Shown here piece after piece: positions 52,286 through 61,403 of a stretch of DNA of 64,000 nt; the first letter of the stretch is position 1; every line of letters begins with the position of its first letter. The notes below the pieces were generated by a model that was not told where the DNA came from, did no database searches, and saw only the letters and a program-made list of their open reading frames with translations. The DNA is taken from the NCBI RefSeq assembly GCF_029277305.1, contig NZ_CP119526.1; one strand, given 5' to 3'. Source of the stretch: Guptibacillus hwajinpoensis (GTDB taxonomy: Bacteria > Bacillota > Bacilli > Bacillales > Guptibacillaceae). Both the position numbers and the translations under genes were made by a program.

Positions 52286-53434
52286 TTACCCAAAGTACCC
52301 ATCCACAATTTCCTCAATCGCTTTGATTACCTTGCGAATCTCTTCTTCAGTATTATAAGGTCCGACGCTCACCCTTACAGTACCCTGACTACTTGTCCCG
52401 ATTGTTTCATGTCCTAGCGGAGTACAATGAAGACCTGCTCGGACCGCTATTTTATAATGTTGATCAAGAATAATGGCGATTTCATGGCTATCAATTCCTT
52501 CTATCGAGAAAGGAACAACGCCTAACCTATCCGTTATTGGTCCATAAGTAGTTACAAATTGAATATTCTCTAAACCGCGAATTAAAAGTTCTGTTAACCT
52601 TTTTTCATGTGCTCTTATAGAATCGATCCCCATTGCTTTTACAACTGTTAAACCAGCTAACAATCCAGCAATGCCTGGCGTATTTAATGTCCCACTTTCA
52701 AGACGCTCAGGAAGAGAGTCTGGCTGATCGATTAGCTCAGAGCTACTTCCAGTACCTCCATGATGAATTGGCGTTAAGTCAATACCCTTCCCTACAACTA
52801 GTACGCCCGTTCCCTGCGGACCAAGTAACCCTTTATGGCCAGGGAATGCAAGAAGATCAATGTTCATATTCGTCATGTGAATAGGAAGAATACCAGCTGT
52901 TTGAGCTGCGTCTACTAGAAAAGGAATATCTTGTTCTCGTGCCAATTCACCAATTAATTCAATAGGCATAATTTTTCCAGTTAAATTCGACCCATGCGAA
53001 ACAACGATCAGCTTTGTGTGAGGTGTAATCTTTTTCGCGAAAGCTTCTAGGTCAAAGACTTCCGTTTCACCTGTATTTACGTAATCGACATGTATTCCTT
53101 TTGTTTTCTTAAGATATTCAAGCGGACGTCGGACCGAGTTATGTTCATAAGAAGTTGTTAATACATGATCATCCTTTTCAAATGGGAGACCTTTAATTGC
53201 CTGATTTAAGGCAGCAGTTGCATTCGATGTGAAACAAACACGATCTGGATGATCAAAACCAAAGAAAGTTGCCATTGCTTGTCTTGTACGATCAATGATG
53301 CTACCTGCTCGCATAGACAACGCATGGCCACCTCGACCTGGATTTGCAGCATATTCTGTCATAACTTCAGTCATAGCATGAATCACTTCAACTGGCTTCG
53401 GAAAAGATGATGCAGCTTGATCAAGATAAATCAC
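52286..53434 (-). CDS. Class V aminotransferase / cysteine desulfurase-like PLP enzyme
   Basis: A 382-residue protein. VIYLDQAASSFPKP opens it, NPGRGGHALS and FTSNATAALN follow, and AFPGHKGLLGPQG has the PLP lysine. ARAGLHCTP near the end has the Cys found in desulfurases. I start at GTG 53434 (ggggtg upstream); the ATG at 53491 lies inside the spo0J terminator. It may act on cysteine for sulfur transfer, or be a selenocysteine lyase-like enzyme. Confidence 0.85.
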   Translation of the reverse strand: MIYLDQAASSFPKPVEVIHAMTEVMTEYAANPGRGGHALSMRAGSIIDRTRQAMATFFGFDHPDRVCFTSNATAALNQAIKGLPFEKDDHVLTTSYEHNSVRRPLEYLKKTKGIHVDYVNTGETEVFDLEAFAKKITPHTKLIVVSHGSNLTGKIMPIELIGELAREQDIPFLVDAAQTAGILPIHMTNMNIDLLAFPGHKGLLGPQGTGVLVVGKGIDLTPIHHGGTGSSSELIDQPDSLPERLESGTLNTPGIAGLLAGLTVVKAMGIDSIRAHEKRLTELLIRGLENIQFVTTYGPITDRLGVVPFSIEGIDSHEIAIILDQHYKIAVRAGLHCTPLGHETIGTSSQGTVRVSVGPYNTEEEIRKVIKAIEEIVDGYFG

Positions 53435-53483
53435 ATTAACACCCCAATTTAGTTGTTTCAATTTACTCTTTCTAAACTTATAA

Positions 53484-53515
53484 AAAAGCATAAACTGAGT
53501 TCAGTTTATGCTTTT
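53484..53515 (-). terminator. Intrinsic terminator of spo0J
   Basis: A 15-bp perfect stem (aaaagcataaactga / tcagtttatgctttt), loop gt, immediately after the spo0J stop. Confidence 0.85.
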
Positions 53516-53516
53516 G

Positions 53517-54362
53517 TTAGTTATCTTCTTTTTCTAACACTTCAAGAATACGATTTAAATCTTCTTCTGAAAAGAATTCAATCTCGATCTTGCCTTTTTT
53601 CTTCGATTTCTTAATTGAAACGGAGGTACCAAACCGTTCGCGAAGGCTGTTTTCTTTCGCTTTCAAAAATGGATCTGGTTTATCCCCTCTTTTTGTTTCA
53701 CGTGAAACACTTTGATTAAGTTGGGTAATTAATTGTTCCAACTGTCTAACGTTCATCTTCTCATTCAAAACTCGATCTGCTAGAGCTTTTCTAGCTTCTT
53801 TCTTCTTTAAACCAAGGATGGCACGACCATGACCCATTGTCAGCTTACCTTCTGATATGTACTCTTGTACCTCATTTGGAAGCTGTAGCAGACGAAGAAA
53901 GTTCGCAAGATGTGAGCGGCTTTTACCAAGACGGCTGGATAGTTCTTCTTGGGTAACATCTGTTTCCTTCATGAGTTTCTGATAGGCAATTGCCTCTTCA
54001 ATCGGATTTAGATTCTCACGCTGAAGATTTTCAATAAGCGCAATCTCCATCATCTTTCTATCGGTTAATTCTTTTACAACAGCTGGAACTGTTTTTAATC
54101 CAGCTTCTAAAGAAGCTCTATAGCGTCGTTCACCTACAACAATTTCAAACCCTTTAATACTTTGTCGTACAATTAAAGGTTGAAGCACACCGAATGTTTT
54201 AATTGAAGCACTTAATTCTTCTATCGCATCTGCGTTAAAAACCTTTCGTGGCTGATAGGGGTTTGGACGCAATTCTTTTATCGGGATTTCTTTGACTCTC
54301 TCGTCCTCTTTCTGAGAAGGGAAAAATGCATTAATCCCTTTCCCTAATCCACGATTAGCCAT
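53517..54362 (-). CDS. spo0J: Chromosome-partitioning protein ParB (Spo0J)
   Basis: A 281-residue CTPase clamp. IPIKELRPNPYQPRKVF opens the N-domain; GERRYRASLEAGL is the GERR CTP-binding motif; LSSRLGKSRSHLANFLRLL is the helix-turn-helix that reads parS. C-terminal dimer domain ends in LEVLEKEDN. It spreads from parS and loads SMC. It overlaps soj by 8 bases and contains a perfect parS. Confidence 0.96.
   Translation of the reverse strand: MANRGLGKGINAFFPSQKEDERVKEIPIKELRPNPYQPRKVFNADAIEELSASIKTFGVLQPLIVRQSIKGFEIVVGERRYRASLEAGLKTVPAVVKELTDRKMMEIALIENLQRENLNPIEEAIAYQKLMKETDVTQEELSSRLGKSRSHLANFLRLLQLPNEVQEYISEGKLTMGHGRAILGLKKKEARKALADRVLNEKMNVRQLEQLITQLNQSVSRETKRGDKPDPFLKAKENSLRERFGTSVSIKKSKKKGKIEIEFFSEEDLNRILEVLEKEDN
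53694..53709. promoter_or_regulatory. parS site (perfect)
   Basis: tgtttcacgtgaaaca, identical to the Bacillus parS consensus, lying inside spo0J as in B. subtilis. Confidence 0.97.
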
Positions 54363-55116
54363 TGCCTAACACTTCCTTTGCAAGATCTAAATATACTTCG
54401 GCTCCTCGAGATTTTGGATCATATACGATAATTGGCTTTCCATGGCTTGGCGCCTCGCCTAATCGCACATTTCGTGGAATGATCGCACGATATACTTTCT
54501 CCTGAAAATACTTCTTCACTTCCTCAATTACCTGAATGCCGAGGTTTGTTCTAGCATCCAGCATTGTAAGAAGTACCCCTTCAATTTCCAAGTCAACATT
54601 CAAATGCTTTTGAACTAGACGAACCGTATTTAGCAACTGACTCAATCCTTCAAGAGCATAGTACTCACACTGAACAGGTATAAGTACTGCATTAGCAGCA
54701 GTGAGGGAATTGATTGTTAACAATCCTAGGGAAGGCGGACAATCGATAATGATATAATCATAGTTTTTATCAACTTTCATAAGAGCCCTTTTTAACCTAA
54801 CTTCCCGGGAAATGGTTGGAACGAGTTCAATCTCTGCTCCAGCAAGTTGGATCGTAGACGGTATCACATGAAGATTCTCTACAATTGTCTCTTGTATAAT
54901 CTCTTCTGCATCTCGATCATCGACTAGAATATTATAGACACAATGTTCAATGTCCCCTTTTTCAATACCTACACCGCTCGTGGCATTTCCCTGTGGATCA
55001 ATATCAACGAGTAATACTTTTTTTCCAAGATATGCGAGACATGCGCTAACATTTACAGACGTTGTTGTCTTCCCAACGCCGCCTTTTTGATTCGCTATAG
55101 CAATGATATTCGCCAA
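54355..55116 (-). CDS. soj: Chromosome-partitioning ATPase ParA (Soj)
   Basis: A 253-residue Walker-type ATPase with IANQKGGVGKTTTSVN (deviant Walker A), LVDIDPQGNATSG and DCPPSLGLLTINSL. It cooperates with Spo0J in origin segregation and regulates DnaA. It starts at TTG 55116 (taggtg upstream). A Noc-binding-like site is internal (54800). Confidence 0.96.
   Translation of the reverse strand: MANIIAIANQKGGVGKTTTSVNVSACLAYLGKKVLLVDIDPQGNATSGVGIEKGDIEHCVYNILVDDRDAEEIIQETIVENLHVIPSTIQLAGAEIELVPTISREVRLKRALMKVDKNYDYIIIDCPPSLGLLTINSLTAANAVLIPVQCEYYALEGLSQLLNTVRLVQKHLNVDLEIEGVLLTMLDARTNLGIQVIEEVKKYFQEKVYRAIIPRNVRLGEAPSHGKPIIVYDPKSRGAEVYLDLAKEVLGNG
54800..54813. promoter_or_regulatory. Noc-binding site (NBS)-like
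   Basis: acttcccgggaaat differs from ATTTCCCGGGAAAT by one base. It lies within soj. Confidence 0.6.
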
Positions 55117-55256
55117 GATGTCACCTACTCTCTTAAACAGCCATTCTTTCTCTCATTTTATCATGTTTAAAAATAATTAGATGTTCTTTTATTATTTTTT
55201 CCATATTCTGTATCACTCTATTTCAAGCTATTTCTCAAGAAATAAATCATAAAAAA

Positions 55257-55278
55257 ACTCACCCAGTTTGGATGAGTT
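55257..55278 (-). terminator. Intrinsic terminator of noc
   Basis: Stem aactcaccc / ggatgagtt with T-run on the minus strand, touching the noc stop. Confidence 0.65.
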
Positions 55279-56117
55279 CATTTCTTTTTAGGAATGCGAA
55301 TAGTAAATTGATAATATTCGTCGTGATCTTCTTCATTTGTATCAATTAACAATCCCGTTTCAGTTACCATATCAAGAGACTGTCGTATTGTATTCACCGC
55401 TAGACGCATATCCTTACTAACTGATTTCTTTCTAGGCTTCGGTTTTGACGCAGTGCCTTCAAGCATACGAACAACACGTTCTTCAGTCTGCTTAACATTC
55501 CATTGTCTTTCAAGCACTTCTGCAAGTAATTTCACTTGATTCTCAGGGTTTTTGAGCGGTATTAAGGCTCTAGCATGCCGCTCAGTAATTTGCTTCTGAA
55601 GAAGAGCTTGTTGTACAGGTTCCGGAAGCTTCAACAGTCTGAGCTTATTTGCAATTGTAGATTGCCCCTTACCAAGACGTTGTGCAAGGCTTTCTTGGGT
55701 TAAATCGTGAAGTTCAATAAGCTGTGCATATGCCATAGCTTCCTCGACTGCAGTTAGTTCTTCCCTCTGAAGGTTTTCTATAAGGGCTATGGATGCAGTT
55801 TGCGAATCGTTAAATTCCTTAACAATTGCAGGGATTCTTTCCCATCCAAGCTTCTTTACAGCTCTCCAGCGTCTTTCCCCGGCAATAATTTCGTACTTAC
55901 CATCGCGCTCTCTCACCACAATGGGCTGTATTATACCGTGAGTTTTAATCGTTTGAGATAGTTCAGCAATTCTCTCATCTATAAAAACTGTTCGAGGCTG
56001 GAAACGGTTCGGAGTAATTTCCTCAACAAGAAGTTGTTTCACTTCTTCTTGTTCTGCTTCCATCGTCTCGTTCTTCTCATCGTTCAAACCGAAAAGACGT
56101 GAAAACGTATGCTTCAT
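55278..56117 (-). CDS. noc: Nucleoid occlusion protein Noc
   Basis: A 279-residue ParB paralogue. VEEITPNRFQPRTVFIDERI, GERRWRAVKKLG (CTP motif) and LAQRLGKGQSTIANKLRLLKLP (HTH). N-terminal about 30 residues are the membrane-targeting helix region (MKHTFSRLFGLNDE). It blocks division over the nucleoid via NBS sites. Distinguished from Spo0J by the N-terminus and by its place next to rsmG. Confidence 0.94.
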   Translation of the reverse strand: MKHTFSRLFGLNDEKNETMEAEQEEVKQLLVEEITPNRFQPRTVFIDERIAELSQTIKTHGIIQPIVVRERDGKYEIIAGERRWRAVKKLGWERIPAIVKEFNDSQTASIALIENLQREELTAVEEAMAYAQLIELHDLTQESLAQRLGKGQSTIANKLRLLKLPEPVQQALLQKQITERHARALIPLKNPENQVKLLAEVLERQWNVKQTEERVVRMLEGTASKPKPRKKSVSKDMRLAVNTIRQSLDMVTETGLLIDTNEEDHDEYYQFTIRIPKKK

Positions 56118-56190
56118 CGCCTAACACCACCTTTAATCGATTCCTTAACTGATTCGCTGCTCTAAAACAAAATCCTTCTGTCATAGCGAG

Positions 56191-56206
56191 CGTTCCATGT
56201 GAAACA
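56191..56206. promoter_or_regulatory. Degenerate parS-like site
   Basis: cgttccatgtgaaaca, 13 of 16 bases matching parS, between noc and rsmG, where Bacillus genomes often carry one. Confidence 0.45.
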
Positions 56207-56235
56207 ATTATCCGTTCAAATGCAGTCCATTTCTA

Positions 56236-56949
56236 TTATAAAGGATTTTTATTTGGTGTGCCTGGCTTTCTTGGATATTTCTTTGGAGTTGTTTTGATTT
56301 TTTGAATCGTTACTATGTTTCGCTCACTCTTTTCACCTGGCAGAGTGAGGGTGTCAAGTTTCTCTACTTCTCCCCCAAGCATCTTGATTGCCTGCTTGCC
56401 TGTATCGAGTTCTTCTTCGACGTTAGGGCCTTTTAGAGCAACAAAATAACCATTCTGTTTAACTAAAGGTAGACATAACTCACCAAGAACTGACATGCGT
56501 GCTACCGCTCTCGCAGTGACAACATCATACGTTTCACGATGAGATTTGTTTTTACCAAATAATTCAGCACGATCGTGATAAAAGAACACATTTTCTAGTT
56601 TAAGTTCTGAAGAAAGATGTTCCAAAAAGCCTATTCGCTTGTTAAGTGAATCGACAATGGTGATCTTCAAGTGTGGAAAGCAAATTTTGATTGGGAGACT
56701 TGGAAAGCCGGCTCCAGCTCCTACATCGCAAATATGATAATTAGAAGAGAAATCAAAAGAGAACGCCGCCATAATGGAATCGAAGAAATGCTTTTCATAC
56801 ACTTCTTCTTTTTCAGTAATAGCCGTCAGATTCATTTTCTCGTTCCATTCAACTAACACTTCGTAGTATGTTTGAAATTGTTGAAGCTGCTCGGGAGAAA
56901 GAGTAATCCCTTTCTCCATCAGCAACTCCTGAAACTGTTGTTCGTTCAT
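56236..56949 (-). CDS. rsmG: 16S rRNA m7G527 methyltransferase
   Basis: A 237-residue Rossmann methyltransferase: HICDVGAGAGFPSLPIKI is SAM motif I; DVVTARAVARMSVLGE is the typical later motif. It methylates G527 in 16S rRNA. Spaced 19 bases after mnmG. Confidence 0.95.
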   Translation of the reverse strand: MNEQQFQELLMEKGITLSPEQLQQFQTYYEVLVEWNEKMNLTAITEKEEVYEKHFFDSIMAAFSFDFSSNYHICDVGAGAGFPSLPIKICFPHLKITIVDSLNKRIGFLEHLSSELKLENVFFYHDRAELFGKNKSHRETYDVVTARAVARMSVLGELCLPLVKQNGYFVALKGPNVEEELDTGKQAIKMLGGEVEKLDTLTLPGEKSERNIVTIQKIKTTPKKYPRKPGTPNKNPL

Positions 56950-56968
56950 AGCCCCTCCGCTTTAAACA

Positions 56969-58852
56969 TTATTTTGCAATTTTTGCGATCTTACCTTGTT
57001 CAATATAGACAAGTAGAATTGAAACGTCTGCAGGGTTTACACCTGAGACGCGAGATGCCTGACCGATCGAAAGTGGACGAACTTCATCCAGCTTCTGCTT
57101 CGCTTCAGTTGCAAGTCCACCAATCGCAAAGTAATCAATGCCATCAGGAATTCTCTTCTCATCCATTCTCTTCATACGCTCTACTTGTTGAAGACTCTTG
57201 TTAATATAGCCACTGTATTTAATTTGAATTTCAACTTGTTCTGCAACATCTTCAGGAATTTCATAATCAGCTGGTGCTAGTTGATGAATTTCCTGATACG
57301 TGACTTCTGGTCTCTTTAAGAGATTAGCCGCGTGCATCGCTTCTTTCAATTCAGTACTATTTTCTGGAAGAACAGCATTAACCTGTTCGCTCGGTTTAAT
57401 GACAATTTTCTCAAGACGCTTCATTTCTTGCTCAATCATTTCTTTCTTAGCAAGGAAACGATCATAGCGTTCTTTCGGAATCATGCCGATTTCATAGCCT
57501 AGCTCAGTTAATCGTAAGTCTGCATTATCATGACGAAGGAGCAAACGATACTCTGCACGAGACGTTAACAGACGGTACGGCTCATTCGTCCCTTTCGTTA
57601 CAAGGTCATCAATCATAACACCAATGTATCCTTGAGAGCGATCGAGAATGACCGCTTCACGCTCCTGTGCATTCCTTGCAGCGTTAATTCCAGACATAAT
57701 TCCCTGACCTGCAGCTTCTTCATATCCTGATGTTCCGTTTAACTGGCCTGCAGTAAAGAGGTTTTTAACTGTTTTGGTTTCAAGAGACGGCCACAATTGA
57801 GTAGGCACTACAACGTCATATTCAATTGCATAGCCTGCACGCATCATTTCAACATTCTCAAGACCAGGTACTGTTTTTAGAATTTTTTGCTGCAAATCTT
57901 CAGGAAGACTTGTTGAAAGCCCCTGCACATAGACTTCCTTCGTATTACGGCCTTCTGGTTCAAGGAAGATTTGATGACGCGGCTTGTCATTAAATCGAAC
58001 AATTTTATCTTCAATAGAAGGACAGTAACGTGGGCCAGTTCCTTCAATCATCCCTGAATACATTGGAGATCGATGAAGGTTATCATTTATGAGCTTATGC
58101 GTTTCTTCACCCGTATACGTTAACCAGCAAGGAAGCTGATCTGTAATGAATTCTGTTGTTTCATATGAGAAGGCACGAGGCTTTTCATCACCTGGCTGAA
58201 TTTCAGTTTTGCTATAATCAATCGATTTATTATTTACTCGCGGAGGTGTACCAGTCTTAAAACGAACCATTTCAAAGCCTAGCTCCTCCAAGTGATGAGA
58301 CAGATTAACAGAAGGCTGCATGTTATTCGGCCCACTTTCATACGAAAGGTCCCCAAGAATAACGCGTCCGCGCATAAACGTTCCTGTTGTTAGAACAACT
58401 GATTTCGCTTCGAACTCTGCACCAGTTTTCGTAACAACCCCTTTGCAGACACCATCTTCCACAATCAGTTTCTCAACCATTCCCTGCAGTAGCGTAAGGT
58501 TGTCTTGCTCTTCGATGGTTCTTTTCATTTCACTTTGATACTGCACTTTATCAGCCTGTGCACGCAGTGCGCGTACAGCAGGTCCTTTACCTGTATTCAA
58601 CATACGCATTTGAATATGCGTTTTGTCTATATTTCTTCCCATTTCTCCACCAAGTGCATCAATTTCCCGCACCACAATTCCTTTTGCAGGTCCTCCTACA
58701 CTTGGATTACACGGCATAAATGCGACAGAGTCCAGGTTCAGTGTAAGCATGAGTGTTTTAGCACCCATTCTCGCTGAAGCGAGCCCCGCTTCTACACCTG
58801 CATGACCTGCTCCGACAACAATAACATCATAAGAATCGGCTTTGTAACCCAT
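56969..58852 (-). CDS. mnmG: tRNA uridine-5-carboxymethylaminomethyl synthase, FAD subunit
   Basis: A 627-residue FAD enzyme: VIVVGAGHAGVEAGLASARMG is the FAD-binding fold; PCNPSVGGPAKG and FMPCNPSVGG are the MnmG motifs; C-terminal helical tRNA-binding domain (EQVEIQIKYSGYINKSLQQ). Partners MnmE to modify the tRNA wobble U34. 24 bases downstream of mnmE. Confidence 0.97.
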   Translation of the reverse strand: MGYKADSYDVIVVGAGHAGVEAGLASARMGAKTLMLTLNLDSVAFMPCNPSVGGPAKGIVVREIDALGGEMGRNIDKTHIQMRMLNTGKGPAVRALRAQADKVQYQSEMKRTIEEQDNLTLLQGMVEKLIVEDGVCKGVVTKTGAEFEAKSVVLTTGTFMRGRVILGDLSYESGPNNMQPSVNLSHHLEELGFEMVRFKTGTPPRVNNKSIDYSKTEIQPGDEKPRAFSYETTEFITDQLPCWLTYTGEETHKLINDNLHRSPMYSGMIEGTGPRYCPSIEDKIVRFNDKPRHQIFLEPEGRNTKEVYVQGLSTSLPEDLQQKILKTVPGLENVEMMRAGYAIEYDVVVPTQLWPSLETKTVKNLFTAGQLNGTSGYEEAAGQGIMSGINAARNAQEREAVILDRSQGYIGVMIDDLVTKGTNEPYRLLTSRAEYRLLLRHDNADLRLTELGYEIGMIPKERYDRFLAKKEMIEQEMKRLEKIVIKPSEQVNAVLPENSTELKEAMHAANLLKRPEVTYQEIHQLAPADYEIPEDVAEQVEIQIKYSGYINKSLQQVERMKRMDEKRIPDGIDYFAIGGLATEAKQKLDEVRPLSIGQASRVSGVNPADVSILLVYIEQGKIAKIAK

Positions 58853-58876
58853 TGCCGTATTCCTCCTTTAATCTAC

Positions 58877-60253
58877 TTATTTCCCAAGACAGAACTGCGA
58901 GAATAACTGGTCAATTAAGCTATCTGAAACAGTATCTCCAATGATTTCGCCTAGAAGCTCCCACGTGCGCGTTATATCGATTTGCACCATATCAACTGGC
59001 ATGCCCGCTTCTACAGCGACTAATGCATCTTCTAGTGTCTTCCTTGACTGTTCAAGCAATGCAATATGTCTAGAATTCGATACATACGTTAAATCCTGTG
59101 ATTCCACTGAACCAGCAAAGAAAAGTTCAGAAATAGACTTTTCAAGCTCATCTACTCCTTCTTCATTCTTTAAAGAAGTCGTAATCATTGGGTGTTCTTC
59201 TGCTAACTCTTTCACTTTTGATAAATCTAGTTTCTCATCAAGATCCGTTTTATTAACAATGACAATAACATCCATACCTGCAACAGCTTCGAATAGCTTT
59301 TTATCTTCATCGGTTAATTCATCGTTATAATTAAGAACAAGTAAGATAAGATCCGCTTGTTTTAGGCGTTCACGCGAGCGCTCAACCCCAATTCGTTCAA
59401 CAAGATCCTCTGTTTCACGAATACCTGCTGTGTCAACGAGTCTGAGCGGCACGCCCCTTACATTAACATATTCCTCGATAACATCGCGTGTCGTGCCAGG
59501 TACATCTGTCACAATCGCTTTATTTTCGTGAACAAGACTATTCAGTAGAGAAGACTTCCCTACGTTTGGTCTTCCTACAATAACAGTCGAAAGTCCTTCA
59601 CGAAGAATCTTACCCTGCCTTGCTGTAATAAGGATACTCCTTATTTCTTCTTCTACTTCTTTTAGTTGACTTGTTAATAAATTCTGTGTCATTTCTTCTG
59701 CATCATATTCAGGGTAATCAATATTAACCTCTACATGCGCTACCGTCTCTAGCAACTGTTGTCTGAGTTTCGCAATAAGCGTCGAAAGTCTACCTTCCAT
59801 TTGATTCAATGCGACATTCATTGCTCGATCCGTTTTAGCGCGAATAAGATCAATCACTGCCTCAGCCTGTGATAAATCAATTCTTCCGTTTAGAAATGCT
59901 CTTTTTGTAAACTCACCCGGCTCAGCTAGGCGAGCTCCACTCCTAAGAACAAGCTCCAGAACCCTATTAACTGATACAAGTCCACCGTGACAGTTAATTT
60001 CCACAATGTCTTCTCTTGTAAATGTTCGTGGTCCTCTCATGAGAGAAACCATGACCTCTTCTGCTACCTCATCTGTATCCGGATCAATAAGATGCCCATA
60101 ATGAATGGTGTGAGAATCCACTGAGTTCAGTGCTTGCTTTCCTTTATACAATCGATCGGCAATCTCCACCGCTTCTGAACCGCTAAGACGGACAATCGCA
60201 ATCGCACCTTCTCCCATTGGAGTCGATATCGCGGCAATTGTTTCATATTCCAC
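58877..60253 (-). CDS. mnmE: tRNA modification GTPase MnmE
   Basis: A 458-residue GTPase: N-terminal folate-binding domain (AAISTPMGEGAIAIVRLSG), G domain (VIVGRPNVGKSSLLNSLV, DTAGIRET, NKTD), C-terminal FCLGK with the essential Cys. Works with MnmG. Upstream (60254-60470) is intergenic with one DnaA-type box pair. Confidence 0.97.
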   Translation of the reverse strand: MEYETIAAISTPMGEGAIAIVRLSGSEAVEIADRLYKGKQALNSVDSHTIHYGHLIDPDTDEVAEEVMVSLMRGPRTFTREDIVEINCHGGLVSVNRVLELVLRSGARLAEPGEFTKRAFLNGRIDLSQAEAVIDLIRAKTDRAMNVALNQMEGRLSTLIAKLRQQLLETVAHVEVNIDYPEYDAEEMTQNLLTSQLKEVEEEIRSILITARQGKILREGLSTVIVGRPNVGKSSLLNSLVHENKAIVTDVPGTTRDVIEEYVNVRGVPLRLVDTAGIRETEDLVERIGVERSRERLKQADLILLVLNYNDELTDEDKKLFEAVAGMDVIVIVNKTDLDEKLDLSKVKELAEEHPMITTSLKNEEGVDELEKSISELFFAGSVESQDLTYVSNSRHIALLEQSRKTLEDALVAVEAGMPVDMVQIDITRTWELLGEIIGDTVSDSLIDQLFSQFCLGK

Positions 60254-60342
60254 TTGTATTCACCTCTCTTATTTAAAAAATAGTGTGCTATCTATTAACA
60301 ACTTTCTTATATAATAAAGAGTGCTAGTATTAGTTTAACCAA

Positions 60343-60359
60343 TTATCCACAGTGGATAA
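60343..60359. promoter_or_regulatory. Inverted DnaA box pair upstream of mnmE
   Basis: ttatccaca overlaps agtggataa by one base, an inverted pair of DnaA boxes (first exact, second one mismatch). It lies 90 bases upstream of mnmE and 3.3 kb from dnaA. Confidence 0.5.
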
Positions 60360-60474
60360 CTCTAATCATTAACATGACAGACTAATCCACAATACCTTTT
60401 AGTGTAACCCATTTTCATCAAAAAAGAAATAAGTATGCCCAGCGGGGAATGAACCTTTTCCGACTAAAAAACGA

Positions 60475-60715
60475 AACTCTTTTCGTAGACATTGTTGCTA
60501 TAAGAGTGAGTTAATTTCCGCTCCAGAATGCTCGCTTTCCGCGGGGCGGGCGGTGAGCCTCCTCGTCGCTTACGCTCCTGCGAGGTCTCACCTGTCCCGC
60601 TAGTCCCGCAGGAGTCGACCATCCTTCCGCTCCAATTTGCGAAGTGTCGTTTTATATTGAATAATTGTTTCAAAAGACACAACCTTTTAGAAAAGAATCT
60701 TTTATAAAAGAGCCT
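60475..60715. repeat. Dispersed palindromic element, 'filled' form
   Basis: aactcttttcgtagacattgttgctata to the left and aaccttttagaaaag..aaaagagcct to the right surround the GC core 60531-60627 (atgctcgctttccgcgg ... gcaggagtcgaccatcc). One core-arm base change: gaccatcc instead of gagcatcc. Confidence 0.75.
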
Positions 60716-60750
60716 AAAATAAGTAGAATCCATCTTCTTTTTCCTCAAAA

Positions 60751-60778
60751 AAACCTCCGGGCACATGCCCGAAGGTTT
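60751..60778 (-). terminator. Intrinsic terminator of jag
   Basis: Stem aaacctccgggca / tgcccgaaggttt with one mismatch, followed on the minus strand by seven T; 4 bases after the jag stop. Confidence 0.85.
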
Positions 60779-60782
60779 AACA

Positions 60783-61403
60783 TTATTTATTACGTGGAAC
60801 GATTACCACACGGCGATGTGGATCATTTCCATCAGAGTGAGTTGAAATCCCCTTTTTGTCTTTCAGATAAAGATGGATAACTTTTCGTTCAAGCGACGGC
60901 ATCGGTTCTAGCTGTATGTCCCTTTTCGTAACCATCGCTTTGTCCGCAAGACGATCAGCGAGTTTCTTCAACGTCTCTTCTCGTCTTTCACGATAATTCT
61001 CTGCATCGAGAACGACACGAACAAATCGGTCAGAAAATCGATTTGCGGCAAGATTCGTTAAATATTGCAGTGAATTAAGAGTTTGGCCACGTTTCCCTAT
61101 TAAAATGGCTATTTTTTCACCAGAAAGAGTAAAGTAAAGGTCTCGATCTTCTCTTCTACCCTCTATACTGGCTTCAACTCCCATGTTGCTAATGACTTCT
61201 TGTAAAAAAGTACTCGTTTGCTCCATGATGTCTAGTTTCTTAGTCACTTTGATGCGGGCTGGCTTTCCTCCAAAACCTAAAAATCCTTTTTTAGGTTGCT
61301 CTAGCACTTCAATATCAACATTCTCTTGCACAGTTCCGATTTGATTCAGCGCATCTTTCATTGCTTCCTCAATCGTTTTCCCCGTTACCGTAACGCTTCT
61401 CAC
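60783..61403 (-). CDS. jag: RNA-binding protein Jag/KhpB
   Basis: A 206-residue protein with three domains: Jag-N (VTVTGKTIEEAMKDALNQIG), KH (ILIGKRGQTLNSLQYLTN) and R3H (MPSLERKVIHLYL). It acts with KhpA in RNA binding and cell-division control. It overlaps spoIIIJ by 4 bases. Confidence 0.95.
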   Translation of the reverse strand: MRSVTVTGKTIEEAMKDALNQIGTVQENVDIEVLEQPKKGFLGFGGKPARIKVTKKLDIMEQTSTFLQEVISNMGVEASIEGRREDRDLYFTLSGEKIAILIGKRGQTLNSLQYLTNLAANRFSDRFVRVVLDAENYRERREETLKKLADRLADKAMVTKRDIQLEPMPSLERKVIHLYLKDKKGISTHSDGNDPHRRVVIVPRNK

